Positions 39,585 through 49,696 of a DNA stretch of 64,000 nucleotides are shown here, piece after piece. The stretch comes from Prochlorococcus sp. AG-311-J23 (GTDB lineage: Bacteria; Cyanobacteriota; Cyanobacteriia; PCC-6307; Cyanobiaceae), in contig QBVL01000004.1 of assembly GCA_003284375.1 (NCBI GenBank), positions 1 to 64,000 on the forward strand, given 5' to 3'. A program made the position numbers and the translations under genes. The number at the start of each line of letters is the position of its first letter. Positions within the stretch are counted from its first letter, which is position 1. The notes under the pieces are model-generated. The model was not told where the DNA came from and made no database searches. It was given only the letters and a program-made list of their open reading frames with translations.

Positions 39585-41270
39585 TCATGCAGCCTTGTGT
39601 TCCAGCAAGCTCGCCGCATAAGCATTCGCTTCTACGATTTCACCTCCAGCCAACAAAGCCAATTCCCTTTGCCTATCAGAGATTTGCCTTAAATTAATAA
39701 CATCAGACTTGGTGTGACCAGAGATGACACTCTTTTTTAAAGCAAAATGATTATCAGCAAATGCTGCAATTAAAGGTTGATGAGTCACACAAAAAACTTG
39801 ACGATGAGTAGCTAATTCACAAAGCAAATTAGCTACGTAACTACTAATTGATCCACTAACGCCCGAATCAATTTCATCGAAAATTAATAAATTACAGTGC
39901 TCAAATGTAGAAAATATTGCCTTTATTGCAAGAAGAACCCTAGACTTCTCTCCACCTGAGGCTGTTTCAGCAAGAGACGCTAAAGGGATGCCTGGATTTG
40001 CTGAAAACATAAAGTTGACTTTATCAATACCATTGATTGTTGGTTCACATTCTTCAAAGACGACTTTAAAGCGAACATTAGGAATACCTAATTTTTTTAA
40101 GCTAATAATCAATTTTTCTTCAAGTTGTGAAGCAATATTTTTTCTTATAACTGACAACTCTTTATTAGATTTGTCTCTTTTATTTCTTTTTTTATTTTCA
40201 TCGGAAGAAAAATCATTAATATTATTAGAACTTTCTTGCAGAGATAAAGAATTGAATAATTCATTTTTATACTGAATAAGATCTGGTATATTTCTTTGAT
40301 ATTTTTTTTGATAAAATTTGAGAGTAGATAATCTAACTTGCAAATCATTTAAAAAAGACGGATCAATATCTAATGTTTTTTCGTAATCATTAATTTGATA
40401 AATTAATTCGTTAAGATTATTAGTTATTTTATAAAAAGACTCAAAAATAGGTTCTAAAGAAGAATCCATTTGAGACAGATTCTTTAATTCATTGATACAG
40501 AAATCAGCATGGTCTAAAATAGATGGATACTCGTCTAAGCTTTGATTTAAACGAGTTAGTAATGATTTAACGCCTTCTTTCAATCTTAGAATATTGGATA
40601 AACGATTCTGATCAGTCTCTAACTTGATTTGTTCGTTAGGATCTTCTAATTCTAATTGATCTAAGTCTTGGTATGTAAATTGCATTTCCTCCAACTCTTT
40701 TTTGGAATTCGTAATTCTAACTCGCGCTTCCTCTAGTCTAGAATTAGAGTTATTCCACAGATTCCAATTTTGCTTTGCTTTAGTAATCGATTCTTTAATT
40801 TCATTTAGACCTAAAGAATCTAATAAACTTAATTGATGCAATGAATTATCTAAAATATAGGTATCACCTTGTAGAGTAAAATCCAGCAAAAGGGATCTCA
40901 ATTCTGATATTTGATCTCTATTAACTATTACGCCATTAATTCTAAATCTAGATTTATATTTATTTTCTTTCAAACGCCATTCCCTAGTGACAGTTAATTC
41001 TTCGTCAATGTCGAATTCTTGATTAATTAGCCAATTTTTTGTGTTTTGGAGTACAGAAAAAACCCCCTCAATTGATGAACAGATAGAACCTTCGGCAACT
41101 AATCGATTATCTAGAGGAGTTTTTTTATTAGCTAATAAAGCATTTAACGTATCAATAAATATTGATTTACCTGAACCAGTTTGCCCTGTAAAAGCTGTAA
41201 ACCCCTTTTCAAAGTCAATCTCTGTATTACCAAATAGAGCTATATTTTGAAAGCGAAGACTGTTTAACAT
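39585..41270 (-). CDS. recN: DNA repair protein RecN
   Basis: SMC-like ATPase that acts early in double-strand break repair. Of 561 residues the N-terminal Walker A is GQTGSGKS near residue 30-37, the centre (about 160-360) is coiled coil, and the C-terminus carries the signature TASGGEKSRV and Walker B LLIFDEID. It precedes uvrA in the same direction and diverges from the ABC1 kinase gene across 75 bases. Confidence 0.96.
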   Translation of the reverse strand: MLNSLRFQNIALFGNTEIDFEKGFTAFTGQTGSGKSIFIDTLNALLANKKTPLDNRLVAEGSICSSIEGVFSVLQNTKNWLINQEFDIDEELTVTREWRLKENKYKSRFRINGVIVNRDQISELRSLLLDFTLQGDTYILDNSLHQLSLLDSLGLNEIKESITKAKQNWNLWNNSNSRLEEARVRITNSKKELEEMQFTYQDLDQLELEDPNEQIKLETDQNRLSNILRLKEGVKSLLTRLNQSLDEYPSILDHADFCINELKNLSQMDSSLEPIFESFYKITNNLNELIYQINDYEKTLDIDPSFLNDLQVRLSTLKFYQKKYQRNIPDLIQYKNELFNSLSLQESSNNINDFSSDENKKRNKRDKSNKELSVIRKNIASQLEEKLIISLKKLGIPNVRFKVVFEECEPTINGIDKVNFMFSANPGIPLASLAETASGGEKSRVLLAIKAIFSTFEHCNLLIFDEIDSGVSGSISSYVANLLCELATHRQVFCVTHQPLIAAFADNHFALKKSVISGHTKSDVINLRQISDRQRELALLAGGEIVEANAYAASLLEHKAA

Positions 41271-41345
41271 AAATCAAACCAACCAAAAAGACGCAAACTG
41301 AGAGTAAAATGAACTAGAAGAGACGTAGAACATTGCCATAATAAA

Positions 41346-43205
41346 ATGGCCGAAGAATTAAGCGATTTTATTGAAGCCTCAGGTCTACTTTCGTATGACC
41401 CGGTGACTATTGACTCAATCTACAAAAAAAATCCAATTCGTCTACTTAGGAGACTCTGGCAGACACTTTTACCAATTGGATTATTTTTACTAGGCGTTGG
41501 ATGGGAAAAATTAATTGGTTCTTTAGAAAAAGATGAAAGAAAAACTTTTAGAGCGAAAGAATTTACAAATCTGCTTGTAGATCTAGGTCCAGCATTCATT
41601 AAAGCTGGACAAGCACTCTCAACTAGGCCGGACATTGTTCCGCCAACTGTTTTAGAAGAATTAGCACAACTTCAAGATCAACTACCTGGCTTTGACAGTA
41701 AGCTCGCAATGGCTTGTATTGAAAAGGATTTAAAGGATAAAATAGAGAACATATTTGAAGAGATAGATAAAGAACCGATTTCAGCTGCATCTTTAGGTCA
41801 AGTTCATCAGGCAAAACTCAAAAGTGGAGAAAAAGTCGCAGTTAAAATTCAAAGACCAGGATTAAGAGAACAAATCACTTTAGATTTATACATAGTAAGA
41901 AATATAGCGATATGGTTTAAAAATAATGTAGGAATTATTAGAAGTGATCTAGTTGCATTGATAGACGAATTAGGTAAAAGAATATTCGAAGAAATGGACT
42001 ACATAAATGAAGCAAACAATGCCGAAAAATTTAAAGCGCTTCATAGCGGGAATGATAAAATTGCAGTACCAAAAATTTACAGAAAAGAAACAAGTAGAAG
42101 AGTACTTACAATGGAATGGATCGATGGGACAAAATTAACAAATATAGAAGCTGTAAAAAATTTAGGAATTGATCCAAATGAGATGGTAGAAATTGGAGTA
42201 AGTTGTAGTCTGCAGCAACTTATTGAACACGGTTTTTTTCACGCCGATCCACATCCAGGTAATATCTTAGCCATGGAAGATGGCCGATTATGCTATTTAG
42301 ATTTTGGAATGATGAGTGATATTACACAAGAATCTAGGGTTGGATTAATTAGAGCAGTTGTTCATCTTGTAAACAGAAAATTTGATAAACTTTCTAATGA
42401 TTTTGTTCAGCTAGGATTTCTCTCTGAAGAGGTTGATTTAACACCCATAGCTCCTGCATTTGAAAGTGTTTTTACCAGTGCTTTAGAAATAGGCGTAAAC
42501 AAAATGGATTTTAAAGCCGTAACAGATGATATGTCGGGTATTATGTATAAATTTCCTTTCAAATTACCACCTTATTACGCTTTAATAATTAGATCTCTAA
42601 TTACTCTTGAAGGAATAGCGCTTAGTGTTGATCCTAATTTTAAAATATTAGGAGCTGCGTATCCTTATTTTGCGAGAAGGCTTATAGAAGATGAAAACCC
42701 GGAATTAAGAAATAGTTTGAAAGAAATGCTTTTCGATGAAAATAATCTTAAATTAGAAAAATTAGACGATCTTTTAACAAGCGCTACAAAAGAAAAACAA
42801 CTAGACAGTGAAAAGATATTAGATCAAACAATTGATTTTTTATTTTCAAAGAAAGGGCTTATTCTTAGGAATGAGTTGGTAAATATAATAGCTTCAAAAA
42901 TAGATTCTATAGGATGGAAGACTTTAATTAAATTAAATAAAAAATTACCGTCAAAAATACGTTCAAAAACTATAGAAAATTCATCTAAAATTAATAATAA
43001 ACAAATTATAAACTTGTCATCGATAAAAAAAATGTTTAAATTATCAAAAATGAACTCTGGTTTTAAAAGAAAAATATTTTTTCAAAAATTACCAAGAATT
43101 CTGATTACTAAAGACACCTACACTATGGGTTTAGGTTTAATGAAAAGAACATCAGAGAAAGGAATAATTAGACTAGTTAAGGTTGCGGCTGGCGTAAGAC
43201 AATAA
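41346..43205 (+). CDS. ABC1/UbiB-family atypical kinase
   Basis: A 619-residue member of the ABC1/ADCK/UbiB family. Signatures present: FIKAGQALSTRPDIVP (KxGQ motif, residues about 82-97), the alanine-rich nucleotide loop SAASLGQVH, HGFFHADPHPGN and LDFGMM. In plants and cyanobacteria relatives act in plastoquinone and tocopherol metabolism; specific substrate unknown. A long Lys-rich C-terminal extension of about 130 residues follows the kinase fold. Its stop is immediately followed by the DUF1400 ATG. Confidence 0.93.
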   Translation: MAEELSDFIEASGLLSYDPVTIDSIYKKNPIRLLRRLWQTLLPIGLFLLGVGWEKLIGSLEKDERKTFRAKEFTNLLVDLGPAFIKAGQALSTRPDIVPPTVLEELAQLQDQLPGFDSKLAMACIEKDLKDKIENIFEEIDKEPISAASLGQVHQAKLKSGEKVAVKIQRPGLREQITLDLYIVRNIAIWFKNNVGIIRSDLVALIDELGKRIFEEMDYINEANNAEKFKALHSGNDKIAVPKIYRKETSRRVLTMEWIDGTKLTNIEAVKNLGIDPNEMVEIGVSCSLQQLIEHGFFHADPHPGNILAMEDGRLCYLDFGMMSDITQESRVGLIRAVVHLVNRKFDKLSNDFVQLGFLSEEVDLTPIAPAFESVFTSALEIGVNKMDFKAVTDDMSGIMYKFPFKLPPYYALIIRSLITLEGIALSVDPNFKILGAAYPYFARRLIEDENPELRNSLKEMLFDENNLKLEKLDDLLTSATKEKQLDSEKILDQTIDFLFSKKGLILRNELVNIIASKIDSIGWKTLIKLNKKLPSKIRSKTIENSSKINNKQIINLSSIKKMFKLSKMNSGFKRKIFFQKLPRILITKDTYTMGLGLMKRTSEKGIIRLVKVAAGVRQ

Positions 43206-43766
43206 ATGAATCTAAAATATATACATATCATACTATTAGTTTTATTTTTCAATCAAAGTGCAAAGGGAGCAGAGAAACTTTTTCTTTACAAAGGAACATT
43301 TAGTAGAAGTATTAAAATAGAAGATTTATATAAATTTGAATTAACAAAAAAGTCCAGCAATAAATTAAAAAACCTAATAAAACTTACTGGTCAAAAAGAA
43401 AAAGCTTTACACAAAATATTATCTGTAAAAATAGACATTCCATTAAAATCAAGCAGCAAATTAATGAATAGCCACATAGGAGAAGTTTTTCTAACCAGAT
43501 TATCTAAAATAATTTATCCAAATAAAATATCAAACTTAAAATTAAGTACTAAAGCAATGAGATCTGGTCTTTTACTAAGTTCTTTTAATAATAATCAAAA
43601 GATTAATTTAATAGATTTTTTTAAAGCGTATCCGAATAAAAATATTGCTATTGATTTAAATGCGTTAAATAAAACCCTTAAAAAAATAGACTCATTAAAG
43701 GAATTAATCGAATTCTACTCGAAGTCGCCCTTTAAAAAACTGAAAGATGGAAGGTCTAGCACTTAG
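43206..43766 (+). CDS. DUF1400 exported protein
   Basis: A 186-residue protein with a signal peptide-like start (KYIHIILLVLFFNQSAKGA, cleavage likely after about residue 22). The mature part carries the pattern I recognise from cyanobacterial DUF1400: an N-terminal LYKGTFSRSIKIEDL, then SHIGEVFLTRLSKIIYP, the alanine/Leu-rich AMRSGLLLSSF, and PNKNIAIDLNAL. Larger relatives have an alpha/beta-hydrolase part that is absent here. It begins directly at the ABC1 stop with no spacer. Confidence 0.8.
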   Translation: MNLKYIHIILLVLFFNQSAKGAEKLFLYKGTFSRSIKIEDLYKFELTKKSSNKLKNLIKLTGQKEKALHKILSVKIDIPLKSSSKLMNSHIGEVFLTRLSKIIYPNKISNLKLSTKAMRSGLLLSSFNNNQKINLIDFFKAYPNKNIAIDLNALNKTLKKIDSLKELIEFYSKSPFKKLKDGRSST

Positions 43767-43777
43767 ATTGTTAAAAA

Positions 43778-44899
43778 TTGATTGTTCAAGAAGTGTCATT
43801 TTCTAAGAAGTTAAAACAACTTTTCACTTCTTCCCCAAAAAAAAATAATTGGGATGGACTTATAGAAGCATATAAACCCTGGTTACCAGTGACGAAAAAG
43901 ACACCCATCATAACTTTGAAAGAAGGCGCAACTCCACTTATAGAAGTCAAGTCCATTTCAAATCGCATTGGAAAAGGAGTAAAAGTATATGTCAAGTATG
44001 ACGGTTTAAATCCAACAGGATCATTTAAAGATAGAGGAATGACTATGGCAATAAGTAAAGCTAAAGAAGCTGGTTGTGAAGCTGTAATTTGTGCAAGCAC
44101 AGGTAATACTTCAGCTTCTGCAGCTGCTTATGCAAGTAAAGGAGGAATGAAATCTTTTGTTATTATTCCAGACGGATACGTAGCTCAAGGGAAACTTGCT
44201 CAGGCTTTAGTTTACGGAGCTGAAATATTAGCTATTAAAGGAAATTTTGATAAGGCATTAAATATTGTTAGAGAACTATCTGATAAATACCCAATAAAAT
44301 TAGTTAACTCGGTTAATCCTTACAGATTACAAGGGCAAAAAACAGCAGCCTTTGAAATAATAGAAAATCTTGGCAATGCTCCTGATTGGTTATGCATTCC
44401 AATGGGAAATGCAGGGAATATAAGTGCTTATTGGATGGGATTTCAAGAATTTTATTACGCTGGAAGGTCAAAACATCTCCCAAGAATGATGGGTTTTCAA
44501 GCAAGTGGTTCTGCACCATTAGTAGAAGGTAAAAGTGTCAGTAATCCAGAGACAATTGCTACTGCAATAAGAATTGGTAATCCTGTTAATAAAGAAAAAG
44601 CCCTTCTAGCAAGAGATTCAAGCAATGGTAAATTTTCTTCCGTATCAGATTCTGAAATAATCAACGCATATAAAATTCTTGGCAGAGAAGAAGGAATTTT
44701 TTGTGAACCTGCGAGCGCAGCTTCTGTAGCTGGGTTGCTAAAAACTAAAGATGATGTCCCTAAAAATTCAACTATTGTTTGTGTTTTAACTGGGAATGGC
44801 CTAAAAGATCCTGATTGTGCAATAAAAAATAATGATTCAGTCTTTCATACAGGAATAGAACCAGAAGTAAATTCAATAACAAAAATGATGGGCTTTTAG
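43778..44899 (+). CDS. thrC: Threonine synthase
   Basis: PLP enzyme that converts O-phosphohomoserine to threonine. The PLP lysine lies in TGSFKDRGM (about residue 80-88), with the phosphate-binding cluster [14 protein letters not shown] next and GNGLKDP near the end. Length 373. The open frame begins just after a stop at 43772 and offers TTG 43778 as the first likely start; GTG 43793 is the alternative, and no ATG precedes the core. Confidence 0.94.
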   Translation: MIVQEVSFSKKLKQLFTSSPKKNNWDGLIEAYKPWLPVTKKTPIITLKEGATPLIEVKSISNRIGKGVKVYVKYDGLNPTGSFKDRGMTMAISKAKEAGCEAVICASTGNTSASAAAYASKGGMKSFVIIPDGYVAQGKLAQALVYGAEILAIKGNFDKALNIVRELSDKYPIKLVNSVNPYRLQGQKTAAFEIIENLGNAPDWLCIPMGNAGNISAYWMGFQEFYYAGRSKHLPRMMGFQASGSAPLVEGKSVSNPETIATAIRIGNPVNKEKALLARDSSNGKFSSVSDSEIINAYKILGREEGIFCEPASAASVAGLLKTKDDVPKNSTIVCVLTGNGLKDPDCAIKNNDSVFHTGIEPEVNSITKMMGF

Positions 44900-44962
44900 A
44901 AACATTTTAAGATCCAAAGAAAAAACTGTCTGTTAATTTCAATTATTTATGCTGATCAGAAT

Positions 44963-44971
44963 TGTGGAAAA
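44963..44971 (-). promoter_or_regulatory. DnaA box (TTTTCCACA on minus strand)
   Basis: Plus strand reads TGTGGAAAA; its complement matches the cyanobacterial form of the box exactly. It is the leftmost of the cluster and the only one in this orientation. Confidence 0.65.
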
Positions 44972-45003
44972 GTCACCAGAACTACTAAGTAATTATTTAT
45001 GTT

Positions 45004-45012
45004 TTTTCCACA
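45004..45012 (+). promoter_or_regulatory. DnaA box (TTTTCCACA)
   Basis: Matches the cyanobacterial consensus exactly and the E. coli consensus at eight of nine positions. Confidence 0.65.
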
Positions 45013-45041
45013 GACACTAAAATTGGTAGAAAAGAATATTT

Positions 45042-45050
45042 TTATCCACC
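45042..45050 (+). promoter_or_regulatory. DnaA box variant (TTATCCACC)
   Basis: Eight of nine positions match TTATCCACA. It lies 20 bases before the perfect box, the two being in the same orientation. Confidence 0.55.
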
Positions 45051-45061
45051 TTCTAAAAAAC

Positions 45062-45070
45062 TTATCCACA
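45062..45070 (+). promoter_or_regulatory. DnaA box (TTATCCACA)
   Basis: A perfect match to the strong bacterial DnaA box, flanked by A-rich sequence on both sides. Confidence 0.75.
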
Positions 45071-45113
45071 AGCAAAATTTAAAAAATGATAGATGACTAC
45101 TATGTTTTTTGTA

Positions 45114-45122
45114 TTAACCACA
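45114..45122 (+). promoter_or_regulatory. DnaA box variant (TTAACCACA)
   Basis: Eight of nine positions match. A weaker GAAACCACA follows at 45123-45131. Confidence 0.45.
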
Positions 45123-45274
45123 GAAACCACAGGCTCTACTACTACTAATTCAATTTCTTATTAAGAATAAAAGAAGATGAATAGAAGTGAAAAGTTTTGT
45201 TTTTTTTAACGGTATTGCCTTTTAGAAATAGCTATGAAATTCTTATATCAAGGATTTTTATTTGAAATAACAGG

Positions 45275-46435
45275 ATGAAATTAAATTGTTCCCAGTCTGA
45301 ATTAAATACTGCTCTCCAGTTGGTTAGTAGAGCTGTTTCTAACCGACCGACGCATCCTGTATTAGCTAATGTTTTGCTTGCTGCTGATGAGGTAACTGGA
45401 AAACTTCGTCTGACTGGATTTGATTTAAGTTTAGGAATACAAACTTCAATATCTGCTTCTATAGAGAGCAGTGGTGCTATAACTTTGCCTGCTAAGTTGT
45501 TCGGTGAAATTGTTTCGAAATTATCTAACGATTCACCTTTAATTTTGACATCAGATGAAAATAGTCAACAAGTTGAGTTAACTAGTAAGAGTGGAACGTA
45601 TCAAGTAAGAGGAATGCTATCTGATGATTTTCCTGCTTTACCTTTGGTAGAGAGTGGTACTTCACTGAAATTGAATCCATTATTATTATCTAATGCTATT
45701 AAATCAACTCTATTTGCAAGCAGTACTGATGATGCAAAACAATTACTTACTGGCGTTAATCTTACCTTCGACGGGTATGGAATTGAATCTGCAGCTACTG
45801 ATGGACATAGATTAGCTGTTCTTAATTTAAATAATATAATATCTGATTCAAAAGATAGAGATAGCTCTACTAATTTTGAAAAATTTTCTATTACTTTACC
45901 TTCTAAATCGTTAAGAGAAGTAGAAAAATTTTTAAGTGCTTGTGATATTAGTCAACCAATTAATTTTTTTATAGATAAAGGTCAAGTAGTTTTTATATCT
46001 GTTGATGATATTATTACGATAAGGGCTTTAGAAGGTTCTTATCCAAATTATTCTCAATTATTACCTGACTCTTTTGAAAAAGAATTAGAATTTGATAGGA
46101 AAGAATTTATATCCTCATTAGAAAGAATTGCTGTTTTAGCAGATCAACATAATAATGTTATAAAAGTAACGACTGATGGCTCTGCAAATTTAATCAAAAT
46201 TAGTACAGATGCCCAAGATATTGGAACAGGTTATGAATCACTACCTGCCTCTTACAAGGGTGAAGCATTTCAAATAGCATTTAATGTTAGATATTTATTG
46301 GATGGACTTAAAGTTATAGATTCAAATCTGATTAAATTAAGTTGTAATTCAGCAACTACCCCTGCAGTCTTCTCACCTATTAATAGTGACGTTAATTTCA
46401 CTTATTTAGTAATGCCCATACAAATACGAAATTAA
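45275..46435 (+). CDS. dnaN: DNA polymerase III sliding clamp (beta)
   Basis: Ring-shaped processivity clamp, 386 residues in three similar domains. It begins MKLNCSQSELNTALQLVSRAVSNRPTHPVL (quoted in part: LVSRAVSNRPTHPVL) and ends with the conserved clamp C-terminus YLVMPIQIRN. It is the first gene to the right of the presumed origin, the usual place in cyanobacteria, and two bases separate its stop from the next TTG start. Confidence 0.98.
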   Translation: MKLNCSQSELNTALQLVSRAVSNRPTHPVLANVLLAADEVTGKLRLTGFDLSLGIQTSISASIESSGAITLPAKLFGEIVSKLSNDSPLILTSDENSQQVELTSKSGTYQVRGMLSDDFPALPLVESGTSLKLNPLLLSNAIKSTLFASSTDDAKQLLTGVNLTFDGYGIESAATDGHRLAVLNLNNIISDSKDRDSSTNFEKFSITLPSKSLREVEKFLSACDISQPINFFIDKGQVVFISVDDIITIRALEGSYPNYSQLLPDSFEKELEFDRKEFISSLERIAVLADQHNNVIKVTTDGSANLIKISTDAQDIGTGYESLPASYKGEAFQIAFNVRYLLDGLKVIDSNLIKLSCNSATTPAVFSPINSDVNFTYLVMPIQIRN

Positions 46436-46437
46436 TT

Positions 46438-47220
46438 TTGGCTGTCCCTAAAAAATTATTACTTAGTGATTTATTAAAACATAACGTTCGTTGTGACAGT
46501 GGAATTGATCATGGTCCAGTTATTAGTCCATGGATGCATCCACCTGTTCATAGAATCTTAGGGTTAATAACCCGTCCTTCAAACTTGAGACTTGAGAGAG
46601 AGGTGTGGAGATTAGATCAACTAAAAGGAATAAATCAACAAGAAGTGTACGTAAAAGGCCCTTGTTCTGTTTCTGATGAACAAACTTTAGATCGTTTCCC
46701 TACTTTAATGAATGCAAATGTTTTTAATAGAAGTGGTCAAAAAATAGGTTTAATAGCTGATTTTCTTTTTGAGCCAAATAAAGGAAATATCCAATATTAT
46801 TTAGTTAGCAGATCTAATCCATTAATTCCAGGAACTAGTAGATGGCGTTTATCCATAGCTCAAATTACTGATAAACAGCCAGGTTCTATCTCTTGCGATA
46901 TTGATACATTTGAAGATTTACCAATACAGAAAGCTAGTTTAAAAGAAGAATTTCTTAGTAAGAGTAGAAAATGGAAAACTCAATTTCAAGATTTAACTCA
47001 TAACGCTTCTGATAAGCTTGAGGGGTGGATTGATGACCAAATTAATGAGAGTGATATAGATTTTACTAAAGATTCTTATGAAACCCTGAATGAAGATGCT
47101 TCACCTGATAACTGGATAGATAATTTAGATATAGATACTTCCGAAGAATTTAATAGAATGAATAAACGTAAGGAAAATAGAAATTCTACTAATGAAAGAG
47201 ATCTTGATCCCTGGATTTAA
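46438..47220 (+). CDS. PRC-barrel domain protein, function unknown
   Basis: A 260-residue protein whose centre (about residues 95-165) reads like a PRC-barrel: NANVFNRSGQKIGLIADFLF and then QYYLVSRSNPLIPG with SRWRLSIAQI. A preceding part (SWMHPP-like SPWMHPPVHRILGLI) may hold a first half-barrel. The C-terminal 90 residues are acidic and probably disordered. PRC-barrels occur in RNA-processing and photosynthetic assembly proteins; which applies is not known. TTG start at 46438; placed between dnaN and purL. Confidence 0.8.
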   Translation: MAVPKKLLLSDLLKHNVRCDSGIDHGPVISPWMHPPVHRILGLITRPSNLRLEREVWRLDQLKGINQQEVYVKGPCSVSDEQTLDRFPTLMNANVFNRSGQKIGLIADFLFEPNKGNIQYYLVSRSNPLIPGTSRWRLSIAQITDKQPGSISCDIDTFEDLPIQKASLKEEFLSKSRKWKTQFQDLTHNASDKLEGWIDDQINESDIDFTKDSYETLNEDASPDNWIDNLDIDTSEEFNRMNKRKENRNSTNERDLDPWI

Positions 47221-47223
47221 TAA

Positions 47224-49635
47224 ATGACGCAGTCTTTTGAAAATAATGAGTTTAACCAATTCATCAATTCATCAAAATTTCTTGTTGAATATGATGTTGT
47301 GTCCGCTCTTGAGGAAGAAGGTTTAAAACAATCTGATTACGTAGAAATTTGTAGAAGACTCGATCGGGCTCCAAACAGAAATGAATTAGGAATGTTTGGT
47401 GTTATGTGGTCTGAGCATTGTTGCTATCGAAATTCTCGTCCTTTACTCAAAAATTTTCCTACAAAAGGCAGTCGAGTTCTTGTAGGGCCTGGAGAAAATG
47501 CAGGTGTAGTTGATATTGGTTTAGGTCAAAGATTAGTGTTTAAAATTGAAAGCCATAACCATCCCTCAGCTGTCGAACCTTTTCAAGGAGCAGCAACTGG
47601 TGTAGGTGGAATTCTTAGAGATATTTTTACTATGGGAGCTAGGCCAATAGCCTTATTGAATGCTTTAAGATTTGGCCCATTAGATGATGAAAAAAATATT
47701 AGTTTATTGGAAGGTGTAGTTGCAGGTATTTCTCATTATGGAAATTGCGTAGGTGTTCCTACTATTGGAGGTGAAGTGGGATTTGATAGTAGTTATTCAG
47801 GTAACCCTTTAGTTAATGCAATGGCTTTGGGATTGATGGAAACAGAAGAAATTGTTTGTTCAGGTGCTAGTGGAATAGATTTTCCAATTCTTTACGTAGG
47901 AAATACAACTGGAAGAGATGGTATGGGAGGAGCAAGTTTTGCTAGTTCTGAACTTTCTAAAACTTCAATAGATGATCGACCTGCTGTTCAGGTTGGTGAT
48001 CCTTTTCTTGAAAAAGGATTGATAGAAGCTTGTTTAGAGGCCTTTAAAACAGGCCATATAATTGCTGCACAGGATATGGGAGCGGCGGGCTTGACCTGTA
48101 GTTGTTCTGAAATGGCGTCAAAAGGTGAGGTAGGAATTGAATTGAATCTTGACCTTGTTCCGGCGAGAGAAAAGGGAATGACTGCATACGAGTTTTTGTT
48201 GTCTGAATCACAAGAACGTATGCTGTTTGTTGTGAAACCTGGCTCAGAAGAAGAACTGAGACAATTATTTATAAGATGGGGATTGTATGTTGAAGTTGTT
48301 GGAAAAGTTTTAAAAGATAAAATTGTTAGAGTAATTCATAAGGGTGAAGTTGTAGCAAATGTGCCCGCATCTGCGCTTGCTGATGATACGCCTATAGAAG
48401 AACACTTATTAATAAATTCAACACCTGAATATTTGCAAGAACATTGGAAATGGACTGAAGATTTATTACCTAATACTTTAAATGATGGAATTATTAATAT
48501 AAAAGATAATTTATTTATTAGCTGGAATAATGTTCTATTAGAGTTATTAAGTACGCCTTCAATAGCTTCAAAAAATTGGATTTATAAACAGTATGACTAT
48601 CAAGTTCAATCTAATACAGTGGTTTCTCCTGGAGAAGCTGATGCAGCTGTTATTAGGATTCGTTCTCAAAATGATTTTCAATCCAAGCTAAAGAAAGATA
48701 GGGGAATAGCATCAGTCGTAGATTGTAATGACAGATGGGTTTATTTAGATCCTCAAAGAGGAAGTATGTCTGCTGTTGCAGAAGCAGCTAGGAATTTAAG
48801 TTCTGTGGGAGCTGAACCTATAGCAATTACAAATAATTTAAATTTTTCCTCTCCAGACAAAGAAGTTGGTTTTTGGCAACTATCAATGTCATGTGAAGGG
48901 ATAACTAAAGCTTGCTTAGCCTTGAATACTCCAGTTACAGGAGGAAATGTGTCATTATATAATGATACTAAATTGCCAAATAATACCGTTATCCCAATAC
49001 ATCCAACGCCAGTAATTGGTATGGTTGGATTAATAGAAGATATCAATAGAATTTGTAAAAAATCTTGGGTTAAAGTTGAAGATCAAATATGGATGATTGG
49101 TTTACCTCTAGAAAATAATATAAATCAAGATCAAAGAATTTCGCTATCTGCTTCATCTTTTTTAGAGTATATTCATGGATTGAAAACAGGAAGGCCTCCA
49201 GAAATAGACTTAAATTTAGAAAAACAAGTTCATGCATTTTTAAGAGAAATAATTCAAAAAGGTATTGTTAACTCTGCTCATGATTTAGGCGATGGTGGTC
49301 TCGCCGTAGCTATAGCTGAATGTTGTATTTCTTCTGGCTATGGAGCAAATATTATGCTTCCTTCCAGCAAATCAAGATTAGATAGACTTTTATTTGGTGA
49401 AGGAGGAGCAAGAGTTTTAGTTAGTTGTTCAAGTGATCAAAGCATAGAATTAAAGAAATATTATAAAAACATTTCCCTTGAAGAATCTAATCTTTTTTCA
49501 ATATCTAATTTAGGCATTGTAAATAATCAAAAAAAACTATTAGTATCTCAATCAAATAATACACTTATAGATGTTAATATTTTAGACTTGAAAAGTATAT
49601 ATAAAGATTCTATCTATAAAAAAATAACTAAATAA
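47224..49635 (+). CDS. purL: Phosphoribosylformylglycinamidine synthase II
   Basis: Large subunit of FGAM synthase in de novo purine synthesis. The 803-residue protein is the small-PurL type, without fused glutaminase, so needs PurQ and PurS encoded elsewhere. Motifs: [16 protein letters not shown] (residues about 57-72), [34 protein letters not shown] and the C-terminal [14 protein letters not shown]. It runs four bases after the PRC gene and 61 bases ahead of purF. Confidence 0.98.
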   Translation: MTQSFENNEFNQFINSSKFLVEYDVVSALEEEGLKQSDYVEICRRLDRAPNRNELGMFGVMWSEHCCYRNSRPLLKNFPTKGSRVLVGPGENAGVVDIGLGQRLVFKIESHNHPSAVEPFQGAATGVGGILRDIFTMGARPIALLNALRFGPLDDEKNISLLEGVVAGISHYGNCVGVPTIGGEVGFDSSYSGNPLVNAMALGLMETEEIVCSGASGIDFPILYVGNTTGRDGMGGASFASSELSKTSIDDRPAVQVGDPFLEKGLIEACLEAFKTGHIIAAQDMGAAGLTCSCSEMASKGEVGIELNLDLVPAREKGMTAYEFLLSESQERMLFVVKPGSEEELRQLFIRWGLYVEVVGKVLKDKIVRVIHKGEVVANVPASALADDTPIEEHLLINSTPEYLQEHWKWTEDLLPNTLNDGIINIKDNLFISWNNVLLELLSTPSIASKNWIYKQYDYQVQSNTVVSPGEADAAVIRIRSQNDFQSKLKKDRGIASVVDCNDRWVYLDPQRGSMSAVAEAARNLSSVGAEPIAITNNLNFSSPDKEVGFWQLSMSCEGITKACLALNTPVTGGNVSLYNDTKLPNNTVIPIHPTPVIGMVGLIEDINRICKKSWVKVEDQIWMIGLPLENNINQDQRISLSASSFLEYIHGLKTGRPPEIDLNLEKQVHAFLREIIQKGIVNSAHDLGDGGLAVAIAECCISSGYGANIMLPSSKSRLDRLLFGEGGARVLVSCSSDQSIELKKYYKNISLEESNLFSISNLGIVNNQKKLLVSQSNNTLIDVNILDLKSIYKDSIYKKITK

Positions 49636-49696
49636 AATCATCTATGAATTATAATTCTAAAATTAAATTTAGGTTACTTAACCTAGGAATATAATT

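Larger units (their letters stand above)
44900..45274. other. Putative chromosomal replication origin (oriC)
   Basis: This is the only stretch above 300 bases without a gene. It sits between thrC and dnaN and has a cluster of DnaA-box matches (44963-44971 reverse, 45004-45012, 45042-45050, 45062-45070 and 45114-45122), one a perfect TTATCCACA and two the TTTTCCACA form common in cyanobacteria. A-rich tracts that could unwind lie around 45051-45100 and 45190-45210. In cyanobacteria the mapped or predicted origin commonly adjoins dnaN. dnaA itself is not in the window. No RNA gene is seen. Confidence 0.8.

Noticed and set aside
39540-41345. LexA boxes ahead of recN and uvrA
   Set aside because: I looked for the cyanobacterial GTAC-N3-GTWC type in both upstream gaps and found none.
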